DNA of 64,000 nucleotides from Sisyra terminalis (Eukaryota; Arthropoda; Insecta; Neuroptera; Sisyridae): contig OY292275.1 of NCBI GenBank assembly GCA_958496175.1, forward strand, positions 6,324,001 through 6,388,000. The letters run 5' to 3'. Below the pieces are notes generated by a model. The model was not told the origin of the DNA, did not search any database, and worked only from the letters and a program-made list of their open reading frames with translations. Shown in pieces: positions 1-10,290 of the stretch. Each line of letters begins with the position of its first letter. Positions within the stretch are counted from its first letter, which is position 1. The translations under genes and the position numbers were made by a program.

Positions 1-650
1 ACGTTATTTATTTTGCATTTCCTGAGAACATTTACCATAGTAGTGTATATTTTTTTTTATACCATCAGAAAGTAGAGATTTCAACAAACAAAAAACACAC
101 CAACTTTTTTAAAAAAGCAGATATTTTGACGTGAGAATTTTCGATTGAAAATTAGGGTTCTTTTTGGATATTAAATCAAAATAAGGGGAAAAAATGAATA
201 TTTTAAATCAAAAAAATTACTGTATGTTTGGGACATACAAAGGTAAGTTTTCACTAAATTCCTTGAAAAAATAAATTTTTTTGCAAAAAAAATAAAATTA
301 AAAACCAAAAACTCGGTTATTCGAATTTTTCACATAAATTTTGAGGTTATGTGAAAAAAGTGTCGATACAAAAGTTGTAGATCTTTTTATTACCTACAAC
401 TTTGCCTTTTAACTGTTTTTCATAGGACTTGCAGTTTTACCGGAAATCGAGATTAACCGTTTTTTACCCTTAAAAACTCACCCCCTCCCCCTTCCCGACC
501 TCAGATCGCCCGTAATTTATTTTTCCTTTCATTTTTGTTATATTCTCTACCTTTTCCAATGGGTTTCATCCTACTATAATTTTTTTTGGTCCCAAAAATT
601 ATCGACCCTGGTCTACAAAAGATATTTCAATGTAAAATGTCTCGGTTATT
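1..650 (+). repeat. Dispersed repeat family R1, copy 1 (left end cut by window)
   Basis: This stretch matches 12,719-13,290 and 13,614-13,940 over several hundred bases with scattered differences. Shared landmarks include 'accatcagaaagtagagatt', 'tcacataaattttgaggtta', a stem-loop made of 'aaagttgtag' and 'ctacaacttt', 'ttttaccggaaatcg' and 'gacctcagatcgcc'. No long open frame runs through it and no transposase is recognisable. It is probably a non-autonomous mobile element whose left end lies outside the window. Confidence 0.7.
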
Positions 651-1837
651 AACTATAGATTCAAGTAGGTTTTAGACTTTACTTTTTTACAGTTGGAAAA
701 TTTACGATAGCCATAACTGTAATTAAAACAAAGCACAGCCTTACAACAACAAAAGCTTGAAACAAGCGACAATTTTTCTGTTTGTCTTCTAACAAAAAAA
801 GCTCCATTTCCATACGGTTCAAATACAATTTAAGTTTAATCAGAGCTTTCGTTCGTCACTATACAAAGCACATAGACCAGCCACATGTTCACTGAACTGT
901 TCATACAAAGCGTTCGATAATTTGTTGATAGAAAACATAACTAGTCGAGAAAACAGTTGCAAAAACCCATCCCACACCCACAATGCATCCCACTGCACAT
1001 TTATAAAATACAACGATCAAAACCTCCATCGTCGAATTTATGTAGGTTGTCGTATTATATGTCCTCTCGACCAACATAAATTACCGAAAATTTGTTTTAA
1101 TTATACAATGAATGCTACCAAAACCGGTAACATCTGGTTTAAGAGTTGTATAAATATTTATTGTTTCAGGGTTTCGCAATCTGTATAGCACTTGAGCAAA
1201 ACAAAACCCACACCAAATAGAGTAAATTAGAGAGGTGGAAATTTAAACGTAATTAAAAACAATTATTGATAATCAAGATGTATTTAAATTTGTTTGATTA
1301 ACAAATAAATGGAACTGAACTGACGAATTTATGATGGAGAATTGGCTCAATGAATTCCGTGTTTGCGTTATATCTGTGAATTCATAATTGAATGCGTGAA
1401 ATATTTCAATTTGGCTGGGTTTGAAGTTAAAAGGGTAGAATTTAATCGAAAACGGTTAGTGAAAGGTAACCAATTACACTTCAAATCTCATTCTTGTTGA
1501 TTACATTGTGGTAACGCTTTTCTGCTTCAATTTCTGGGTTTTTAAATAATTTATCATTTTTTTTTTGATGTTTTACAAAAATAAAATCAAAACACCTGTT
1601 GATTTATGAAAAAATTAACAAATTTTTAAACCAATTCTTGTAAACTCCTAAACTTCCTTGGGCTATAACTCGGCATATAGGAAAAATAATGAAAACTATC
1701 ACTATCAATTGTTGGGTGTTTCTTGTTCATCCGAGAATATACTAGCACAACTCTAGAAGGTATACTTTTGCTTAATTTATTTTCAAAGCCTTAAAATCAC
1801 AGTAAACGAGTATACTTCAACCTAGAACTTTTGATTT
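651..1837. other. No gene recognised; AT-rich intergenic DNA
   Basis: The stretch has only short chance open frames, the longest about 88 codons at 922-1,188, with no family signature. I see no RNA gene and no clear repeat copy. Confidence 0.5.
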
Positions 1838-2826
1838 TTGATTCACGATCTATTACTTTCGGTCCAACATACGAATATAATCCCAAAAAAATCATTGTTC
1901 TTAAGGATAAAAGATCCAGCACTCGACTCATTCAACTATACCCCCCAGTATCTATATAACATAATTTCTTCGTTTTTGAGCAACAGCTACTTCCAAATCA
2001 AAATGGATAACCAGCTATCAAAGGAAAAACCTAACCACTCGGGGATACCTCAGGGATCGGTATGTAGTCCAATCCTTTTCAATCATTATGTAGCAGACTT
2101 TCCCACTAGACCACTGTATAACCTCAATGCTCTCGGATAACATTGCCATCATCAGCCTGGACAATGATCTTCAAAGGACCATTCAGAAAACCCAGCAGTC
2201 TATCAACCACCTGTCTTTCTGGTTTAGTAGATGGAAAACTTTTATAAATCCATCTAAAAGCGTTACCAAAATTTTCTCTCTAAGATGTTTCTCCAACCAA
2301 CTGGAGCCTATCGTGCTGGATCACATGGAAATTCCGTGAAGTGAAAAAAAAAAACGCCTGTTAAATATTTGGGCATACTTCTGGACTCTAAATTAACCTG
2401 TCAAAGCCACATTTCAAGTAAAACCAGAGAAGTAAAGCCAGCACTCGACTTATTTAACTATACCCACTTATCAACAAAAGGTCTCGTCTAAGTATGGAAT
2501 GTTCAATGATGATATACAAATCAGTCATTAGACCACTTCTCACATACTCTTGCATAGTCTGGCTACTATCCTCAAAGAAAAATCACAATTACTTACACGT
2601 GTTCCAAAGTAGAGTCTTGAGAGTCATCACTAAAGCTCCATGGTATGTGAGAAACAACCAAATTCATCGCGAAATGAACGTCCCATGCATAAAAGACTTT
2701 CTAATCCAACTCACAAAGAATTTCCTTAACGGCCTGGAAAATTATCCTAATGTAGTAGAATTACGCATGGGGGAAACTATAAATCAAAGAAGGCCGAAAA
2801 AAAAACTCTCTCAAGAGTTCCAATAA
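1838..2826 (+). pseudogene. Jockey-type non-LTR retrotransposon reverse transcriptase, frameshifted relic
   Basis: Three overlapping frames together spell the second half of a jockey-clade (LINE) reverse transcriptase. The first (1,838-2,140) carries the 'GIPQGSVCSPILFN' block. The second (2,127-2,339) has 'DNIAIISLDNDLQ' and 'WFSRWKTFINPSKS', the region after the catalytic YADD box. Then come 'VKYLGILLDSKL' near 2,362-2,400 and the C-terminal block 'YKSVIRPLLTYSCIVW' (2,494-2,826). The YADD box itself is destroyed at the junction near 2,130. Frames change at about 2,130, about 2,345 and about 2,490, so no functional enzyme is possible. An A-rich tail with AAATA-like repeats follows at 2,862-2,887, as expected for the 3' end of such an element. 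No ORF1 or endonuclease was found upstream, so the copy is 5'-truncated. Confidence 0.85.
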
Positions 2827-3499
2827 ATAGCAGTTGCTTGACCACAAAGTCTATAACAATCAACAAATAAAAAAATAAATAAAAAACAGAGGAATGAAGT
2901 TCGACTCCTCCAGCTACTTAAACGCCGATATAGATCAATTGCGTGGTATCACCACCATGATATAACGACACATTGCTGAACAGGTGCAAATTGCATAATA
3001 GTCCACAAAAAAGAATAAAAAATCAGATACTTTAAAACTGAATAATTTTTTTTGTTGGAATAAAATCTATCCCTAAATTGAAAGTTTAAAAAAGAAATTT
3101 ATGACGCCAGAACAATGAAAAAAAACAATCTTAAACCAGTGGATCCAAACCAAAAGTTTTCTTTGGGTAGGTGCCTGATTTTAATAGAGTAATCATAGAG
3201 AAATAATTTTAAAATTCTTTGTCAATTCCAGAAAAACCATGATATTTTTTACATTTTTCCAAGGCAAGAAACTATTATATTTATCCTCATGGTGTAATAT
3301 TTTGACCTAATTTTTCTATCATAGTGTTGCGGTTTTAGAAAATTCAAAAGTTTTAGTTGATAGAAGTTTGTCAAAAAACAAAGTTTTTTCAAGAATAAGT
3401 TAACCTACTGGTAACCGAGTGGTCTAGGTGACCATTTCAACACTGATAAACTGCAAATTTTCGATATTTCTTGATATCCTGATTTTTAATAACCCTAGA
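2827..3499. other. Retroelement tail, then unassigned DNA with a tRNA-like scrap
   Basis: The first 60 bases are the A-rich tail of the preceding retroelement. The rest has no coding signal. At about 3,410-3,450 the string 'ggtaaccgagtggtct' resembles the D-arm (A-box) region of a tRNA-Leu/Ser-type gene, but no matching T-arm follows at the right distance, so it is at best a tRNA-derived SINE fragment. Confidence 0.4.
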
Positions 3500-4137
3500 G
3501 CCGCTAATGTGAAAATTATTAGACTTAAAAGAAGATTTTTACTTTCTTCCAGCAATGTATTGCCCAGACTGTAAAACATCCATCAGTTATGGTTTGAAGC
3601 TGCATGTCAGTAAAGGGTATTGCTAGAATATACATTGTGGGAGGTACTTTGAAGTAAGATCAATATATACAAGACTTGGAAACGAAGTTGTCGCCTCAAA
3701 CTAAAGAGTGGTTTCCGGAAGAAAATTGTATCTTTATGCAGGATGGAGCTTCTTGCCATAAAGGCTAAAAAGTTATGGATTTCCTCAAAAATTCTAACAT
3801 TAATGTGCCTTCTTGGCCAGGAAATAGTCCTGATTCTAATCTCATAGAAAATTTTTAGATCATTGTGAAGAAAAAACTAAAAAAAAAAACTATTATAACA
3901 CGAGTGGATCTGATTACCGAACTTATTAAGATTTGGCATCATAATAAAATTTAAATGAAAAAAATACTATAGAGCATGTCAGGATGAGAAAATTAAATTA
4001 TAAACAATAAATGGTAGCACACAAAATATTAGATGGGTAAAATTATTGTAATTTTTAAATTTATGACATTTTAAAACAAAAATGTGTTTTTTTTTCTCTT
4101 GAAATGTTTTGAGTCTAATAATTTTCACACCTTTGTA
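3500..4137 (+). mobile_element. Tc1-like DNA transposon, internally deleted
   Basis: Inverted ends are visible: 'gtgaaaattattagac' near 3,509 on the left, and its reverse complement within 'gagtctaataattttcacac' at 4,111-4,130 on the right. Between them lies a decayed Tc1-type transposase C-terminal half (3,565-3,953). The DNA-binding half and first catalytic region are missing, so the copy was deleted internally before it decayed. The exact ends and the expected TA target duplication are not certain. Confidence 0.75.
3565..3953 (+). pseudogene. Tc1-like transposase C-terminal fragment
   Basis: A single reading frame gives the hallmarks of the DD34E Tc1 family: 'QTVKHPSVMV' followed by a stop where Trp is usual, 'FMQDGASCH' with the second catalytic Asp, and 'WPGNSPDSNLIENF' with the catalytic Glu, again followed by a stop in place of Trp. 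At least four in-frame stops (TGA, TAA, TAA, TAG) interrupt about 130 codons without frameshifts. The N-terminal helix-turn-helix and first Asp are absent. It is non-functional. Confidence 0.85.
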
Positions 4138-5460
4138 CCACCTTAGTAGTTTAGCTATAAAGAAACGGTTAAAAACAATTAAAAAAAAGATTATGATAAA
4201 TCAGCATTCTAAACCCCAAATTTTTATACCCAAATATTTAAACTCATTTTTTTAAAAAGCTTTCCTTTTGTTCAATTTGAAATTCTCTAATCTTTAAATT
4301 TAACCCTCGTGTTCTTCCATTTTAACCCCTTGTTAAGCACACGCTTAATCCAAAGAAATCAATACGTTGTAACAAACAAAAAAAAAGAAGGGAAATTAAC
4401 AGCTATTTTTATATCACCATTCCCCCAAGCCGTTATTAATCCCTAATTTAAGCAGGAAAAAAGGTGCGGTATGCAACCACTTGCAAAATAAATCATCTTT
4501 CACCCCCAAAGGAAAAAAGGTGATAAAACGCCAAAACCGTACGTTTCATACAGATTGAACGAAAAATAAAATAAAATAAAAAATTAAGGGTGTGATAATC
4601 GATAAGTTCACCTCACTTTAAAATCGATCAACCACGAATATTTTCCACCAAATAAAATTCCAGCTCCGCTAAAATCATTTCCACCGATCGTGATAAACTG
4701 CACAACACCGATTTGATTATTATTTATTTTTTTGATTTAAATAAATAAATATAAATGTTATTTGAAATTAAAGCTTGATGAAAGCGCAGCTCTAATAAAA
4801 ATCGAGTTATATCAACGCGAGCTTTTTCCCCATTTGCTTTATGGCACAATTATAATAAATTTGCAGCATCCCTCTATCCCATCATACTGACGTCACTATG
4901 TGTAGTCCAAAGCGTTATAACCACTGTATCATGTAGTCTGTAAAATAAATTCAAATAACATTATCTTCTATTTGTATGCACAGCTGTCATTTGAATTTAA
5001 TAGGTCATCGACATCCACTAATATGCAAGACAGCACCGTGTGATAAACACCCACTTTACAACCCTTCCAATGAAGAGGACACGTAATTATTTCCGATCAA
5101 CATTTCAATTAATTTACAACGTTTTTTCTTTGGATAGGAAATATGAGAAGAAGAATCTTAATTGAGATTTAAAGTTTCATTTTATAAGTTTATCAATTAA
5201 ACGGGATATCGATTCGGTTTAATGGATTTGTTCTAAATCTCGAATAAATGTATGGTTGTAATTACTTCTGTTTGTATCATAATATTATTAATTAAGTAAA
5301 GCTCATAGGTGGATGATATATGAAACGCTTTCAACTTATAAATTTAATTTATCTTCCAGCTCTTTCAAATGCAATTAACTGCACATCCTTTATACTATGC
5401 CACTGTAATGTAACACCGGATAATCTACAGCTAAGTTATCTAAAGAACAATTGAATTGAA
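4138..5460. other. No gene recognised
   Basis: AT-rich sequence with homopolymer runs. I find no open frame of note, no tRNA-like fold and no obvious match to the other repeats of the window. Confidence 0.45.
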
Positions 5461-5649
5461 CAATTGAAGCATTGGGTATAACAAGGGTGTTCGGTACCCA
5501 AAGCCCGTTTGGATGTTATTACACCAAAACATGCATAAAGCCATCTAGTTTTGTATCCCAAAAACTCGTTTCGATCGGCCACTTCCAGGTGATCTGAGGA
5601 TCATTAATTTCGAAGGTGGCGCTACACCCTTGTTGCATAGATAACAAAA

Positions 5650-6738
5650 GTGCGTTTAAATTCGAACTTAAAAAAGCTTTTGGAGTCAGTTCAGAATAAT
5701 TTGCCCATACCAAAACTTAACATAACTTCACAATTTTATAAAAGATTACTATGGCTTTTCAACTTCAACATTCACTGTCACAATGATGGATCAAGTTCTT
5801 TTTATTATTTTATAGAAATTGATTCCAAAAAGGGACCCAACACTGTCTGTTCTTTCATACATCATTTTGTTAAAGAAAAGTTGCAAAATTTACCAAATAT
5901 TAAGAAAATAGTATTTTTTTTTTCTGATGCTTGTGGAGGCCAAAATAAAAATATAACAGTGGTAATGTTCTCCACATGGCTGGCCAAAAGCTTAAACATG
6001 TCAATTGAACATATATTTCCAGTAAGAGGCCACTCTTATAACCAATGTGACAGAAATTTCGGAAGGTATGGCAAATTGCTAAAATCTTTGGGAACTATTG
6101 AGTCAGCTGAACAATACTTGAAAGTGATGTCATCAGCAAGAAGAAATCCTAGCCCGTTCAATGCAATGATGGCTAGCTACCTTATTGAAGATTGGAATAA
6201 AAGTTTACAGGTCTTTTTGTCTAAAACACCCACAGCCACTGGAAAAAACAAAGCTCGGTTTGCTATACAGCAATATGTTAAACTAGACTTTAGTCCTGAA
6301 GGAGTGATAACGACCTCAAGATTTTATGCATCCCCGGATCTTAATTTTACATTTAAGAAGAATGTTTTGCCAGTAAGCAAACATGATTTGAATTTGCAAC
6401 AGGTAGAAAAACCTGAAGTAAAAGACATAAAGATTAGGGACGTTTTATCCTTGACACCTTTCATGAAACCTGAAAATGCTGAGTGGTTGAAACAGATCCT
6501 GACCTTCCAAGTAGGCCTGAAAGATCAGGCTGGACCGTCCAGGAGGCCAGTTGCAGCTGATTCGGAAGATTCCCTTCAATATAGTGAATATTTTGATGAA
6601 TTAAAAACACGAAAACCAAAAAAAATGATTAAGAAAGTTGAATATATGAACGGTGATTGTTATAAATACACATCTTTAACTTACATTTTAATTAAAAGTA
6701 AGTATATAAGTATTCAAACTGTTAGTTATTTTCCTTAA
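5650..6738 (+). CDS. Transposon-associated 'SDACGGQNKN' protein (DUF7869-like), N-terminally truncated
   Basis: An uninterrupted 362-codon frame is the longest open frame outside the kinase gene. Its start is uncertain: the first in-frame codon of the open stretch is GTG and the protein appears to lack its usual N-terminal part. Near the start it has 'QNNLPIPKLNITSQFYKRLL', then 'FFFSDACGGQNKN' (about residues 90-102) and 'FPVRGHSYNQCDRNFGRYGK' (about 123-142). This block order is that of a large invertebrate family of uncharacterised, transposon-linked proteins that I recall as DUF7869; the acidic and histidine residues suggest a nuclease or transposase-like fold, but no function is established. 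The C-terminal part (about 230-340) is Lys-rich and charged. A donor-like 'AAAAGTAAGTATAT' near 6,697 suggests the last 15 or so residues may be intron read-through. It lies inside the inverted-repeat element 5,461-7,893. Confidence 0.6.
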   Translation: MRLNSNLKKLLESVQNNLPIPKLNITSQFYKRLLWLFNFNIHCHNDGSSSFYYFIEIDSKKGPNTVCSFIHHFVKEKLQNLPNIKKIVFFFSDACGGQNKNITVVMFSTWLAKSLNMSIEHIFPVRGHSYNQCDRNFGRYGKLLKSLGTIESAEQYLKVMSSARRNPSPFNAMMASYLIEDWNKSLQVFLSKTPTATGKNKARFAIQQYVKLDFSPEGVITTSRFYASPDLNFTFKKNVLPVSKHDLNLQQVEKPEVKDIKIRDVLSLTPFMKPENAEWLKQILTFQVGLKDQAGPSRRPVAADSEDSLQYSEYFDELKTRKPKKMIKKVEYMNGDCYKYTSLTYILIKSKYISIQTVSYFP

Positions 6739-6896
6739 AAATCAATAGTAAAATTAACGTCCTATCTGTTTTACCAATTGGGTGCAACAAGGGCGGATAA
6801 TACAAGCAAAAAAAATATAATTTTACGATATTTCTGATTGCTTTAAAATAGTTATAATACATTAATCCTTTTACTAAATCATTGGCTCAATCTATA

Positions 6897-7763
6897 TCTA
6901 TACTAATATATAAAATTCTTACGTCTGTCTGTACATTTTGATTTTGAACCCAATTTTAGGCTAAATATTTGTTACAAGAGGCTCTTATTCCAAATTTAAC
7001 ATTTTTAAAATTTTTGTCTGTCTGTCTGTCTGTCTGTGTGTCCCGATTTAACTAAAGAACGGAACAACCGAATTTAATGAAATTTGGTATTAAGATACAA
7101 CACAATTTCCCACATACTATAGGCTACTTATCATTCAAAAAAAAAATAATAAGGGAAGGTATTCCCTAGGGATGAAAACAGAAATTTTTACTTTGGATAG
7201 GTGAGTTATATATCATTGGAAAGGTAATTAAAAGTAAGAAAATAATCTGTAAAAATATTTTTAGTTGAACTGATTAAAAGCACAGTTAATTCAATTTAAA
7301 GTTTAAAAAATTGCCTCTTTGAAATATAAAGCTTTATATATATGACATATAGTTGATGTTAATAGCGATGTGAATAGAGATTTCTACTAATATTCAAAAT
7401 CTAGACCCTTAACTTCTGTTATTTTAACGCGAGTATTTTGATAAGTTTCGACTTTTTTTAGTCATAATTAAGACCGACTTTATTTATGTAGAGATGCTGA
7501 TTGATTTACGGATTATTTGGTCCACGGTAGGTAAACCTATCGTAGCTATATGCAATAGACATACTCTTTTTAGATATTTAAAAATATGTTTTGAAAATTA
7601 ATAAATTAAATTAGACAAAATAGTGTTTTTAAGTATGATTATGTTTTTCGTATAAGAAATAAGAAAAATAAAAATTTCCATATACTACCACTGCAAGAAG
7701 CAAACCTAAAAAGAAAACAATCAACACCAACGCTACGCAGACGAAGTCGCGGGGATCAGCTAG
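6897..7763 (+). mobile_element. Non-autonomous Helitron-like element, full length
   Basis: The left end begins TCTATACTAATATATAAA after an A, and the right end is 'gcagacgaagtcgcggggat' then CAGCTAG before a T. This fits Helitron rules: 5' TC, 3' CTRR, insertion between A and T, and a short hairpin (GC-a-GAC / GAA / GTCGC) about ten bases before the end. A (CTGT)n run lies near 7,016-7,040. The same family recurs in reverse at 38,912-43,019, and its 3' part recurs at 47,594-47,975. There is no Rep/helicase coding sequence, so it would need an autonomous partner. It is nested inside the 5,461-7,893 element. Confidence 0.7.
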
Positions 7764-7893
7764 TAAATAATAAAGTTAATATAAGTCAAATTATAAGTAT
7801 TAAAATAATATAAGACATTAAAACTTTCATTATCGTTTTTCTCGAAAATCTATTTTACATCATACGCCCTTGTTGTACCCAATGCTTCAATTG

Positions 7894-8464
7894 GTAGGAA
7901 CCCACTTTTAATCAAAAAATTTTGGTGTAAACTTGAAAAAATTTGGATACATATTTCGTTGAAATATATATCTATGCATTGCGGCAGATATTTAACGAGA
8001 TTAAGTAAAGTATTTTACGAGACGACATATTCAAACCAGAACGACGGTTTTTCGACACCAACGTCCGGTTTGTCGTTAATGGATGAACCGTGCACGATAA
8101 TCCGCTACCGGCGACGTTTGATTTATGTTTTATGTGTTCCAAACAGAAAAATACAAAAATTCCACCCGAAAGCTCGACGATCGACCGACCAACTCACGGA
8201 CGTAGCCATGTTTTATTCAAAAAATCTAGAATTTGCAGAGATATACAAGCGATGTCGTACGGAAATATGAAATATTTAAATCCAGCACTAGATGAGAGAT
8301 TTTACAAAAATAAAAATGAAATAATAAGAGGAAGTTTATCGGAGGACAAATATTGTACTTTTAAAACAACGAAAGCTGTATAATCGAGGGTGTAGTACTA
8401 TTCTTTAAAGCGCCGTATTTTTCAAACGGTTCTATCCAAAATAAAGAAGGCAAAAATTTAAAAA
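7894..8464 (+). other. Unassigned region with two overlapping short open frames
   Basis: Two overlapping plus-strand frames run at 7,959-8,270 (103 codons) and 8,090-8,383 (about 97 codons). The second contains a 'CFMCSKQ' pair of cysteines and a basic stretch, but neither belongs to a family I recognise. Base composition here is less AT-biased than its surroundings, which hints at a decayed exon or transposon gene. I do not call a gene. Confidence 0.3.
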
Positions 8465-10290
8465 AAATGGAATAAGACGGATTGAAATGTATTTTTTTGT
8501 ATTGAGTTCAAAAAATGAATCACGTATAAAAAGTTGTCATTAATTTTTATTCCATAGAAAAAGGTTACCCTATTTTGTTTGCGTACCAAAAAAATGCATT
8601 TATTAAGCCTATAATGCTGAGGGGGTAAATGCTATGTGCAGAATGCACAAAATCTGATCAATTTTGTAACTGATGGGTTTTCGGGGTCACTGATTACGAA
8701 TACAAGATCCGTTAAAGTCCTAGATGTTTCTGAAAATCCATGAACTTCATCTCCTGGAATTTGTTATACTTTCCGTAAAGTTAACCCAAAATACATATTC
8801 GTACATTTCTGAGGTCTCTGATTTCGAATATGAAATCTTAAAATTATCGATTTACTTATAATAAGAGGTGAAGGCATAAATCTTATCTTAAAAGGGTGGC
8901 GATATAAACGTAATGAATCGACCTGGAAAAATATTTTAATGATACTTAAGAGATGAAGAGATTTTTTTTTTTGTATTTGATTCAAAAAATGATTCAATAT
9001 AAAGAGTAGTTATTACTTTTTATTCGATCGAAAAAATTTATTATGTTTGCGTAGCATAAAAATGCATTTATTGAGCGCGTAATCTTGAGGGAATAAATGC
9101 ATTGCGCAAAATGCACAAAATCTGATCAATTTTGTAACTGATGAGTTTTCCGGGTCACTAATTACGAAAACAAGATTTGTTTAGTTCCTAAATGCTTCTG
9201 AAAATCCATGAGTTTCATCTCCTGGAAAATTTGTTATAGGTACTTTCCGTAAAGTTAACCCAAAATAAATATTCGTAAATTTCTGGGGTTTCTGATTTCG
9301 AATATGAAATTTTAAAGTTATCTATAAACTTATAATAAGGGATGGAGGCATAAATCTTATGTTCGGGAGTTTTTCTTAAAAGGGTAGCGATAAGCGTAAT
9401 GAATGGACCTGGAAAAATATTTTAATGATACTTAAGAGATGAGGAGGATTTTTTTTTGTATTTGATTCAAAAAATTATTCAAATATAAAGAGTAGTTACT
9501 CGTATTACTTTTTATTCGATCGAAAAAATTTATTATGTTTGCGTAGCATAAAAATGCATTTATTGAGTGCATAATTTTGATGGGATAAATGCAATGATCA
9601 AAATGCAAAAAATCTGATCAATTTTGTAACTGATGGGTTTTCGGGGTCACTGATTACGAATACAAGATCCGTTAAATTCCTAGATGTTTCTGAAAGTCCA
9701 GAAATTGCATATCCTGGAATATTTATTATACTTTCCGTAAAATTAACCCAGAACACATATTCGTAAATTTCTGGAGTCTCTGATTTCGAATATGAAATAT
9801 TAAAGTTATTTATGTACTTATAATAAGGGGAGGAGACATAAATATTATCTTCGGGAGTTTTTCTTAAAAGGGTGGCGATATAAACGGAATGAATCGACCT
9901 TGAAAAATATTTTAATAATACTTAAGGGATGGAGAGGAAAATGTTTTTTTTTTTGTATTTGACTCAAAAAATGACTCAAATAAAGAGTAGTTTTTTATTT
10001 TTTATTCCATCGAAAAAGTTTATTATATTTGCGTAGCATAAAAATGCATTTATTGAGCGTATAATCTTGAGGGAATAAATTCATTGTGCAAAATGCAAAA
10101 AATCTGATGAATTTTGTAACTGATGGGTTTTCGGGGTCACTGATTACGAATACAAGATCCGTTAAATTCCTAGATGTCTCTGAAAGTCCAGAAATTGCAT
10201 ATCCTGGAATATTTATTATACCTCACGTAAAATTAATCCAAAACGCATTGAGGATTTCGGGGGTCGCTAATTTAGAATATGAAATCTGTT
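8465..10290 (+). repeat. Tandem array, about 3.7 copies of a 470-490 bp unit
   Basis: The landmark 'aatgcatt' after 'gcgta' recurs at 8,593, 9,061, 9,553 and 10,043, giving spacings of 468, 492 and 490 bases. Each unit carries 'aatctgat' + 'aattttgtaactgatg', 'gggtcac' + 'attacga', 'ctttccgtaaa', 'tgatttcgaatatgaaa' and 'gtatttga' + 'tcaaaaaat'. Unit length and spacing are those of a satellite-like tandem repeat. The copies differ by many substitutions and small indels, so the array is old. A frame at 10,086-10,292 is only a product of the unit sequence. Confidence 0.9.

Larger units (their letters stand above)
5461..7893 (+). mobile_element. 2.4 kb DNA-transposon-like element with 30-bp terminal inverted repeats
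   Basis: The left end (5,461-5,490, starting 'caattgaagcattgggta') and right end (7,864-7,893, ending 'aatgcttcaattg') are inverted repeats matching at 28 of 30 positions. The core end motif, 'gggtgcaacaagggcg' or close, also occurs internally at about 6,779 (direct) and about 5,621-5,636 (inverted). Inside are a 362-codon open frame (5,650-6,738) and a nested Helitron-like insertion (6,897-7,763). I cannot find a convincing target-site duplication. That the frame is the element's own protein is an inference from its position between the ends. Confidence 0.65.

Noticed and set aside
7959..8383. Candidate gene with a Cys pair
   Set aside because: Two competing frames, no family match, and a position next to a transposon and a satellite array; listed only as an unassigned region.
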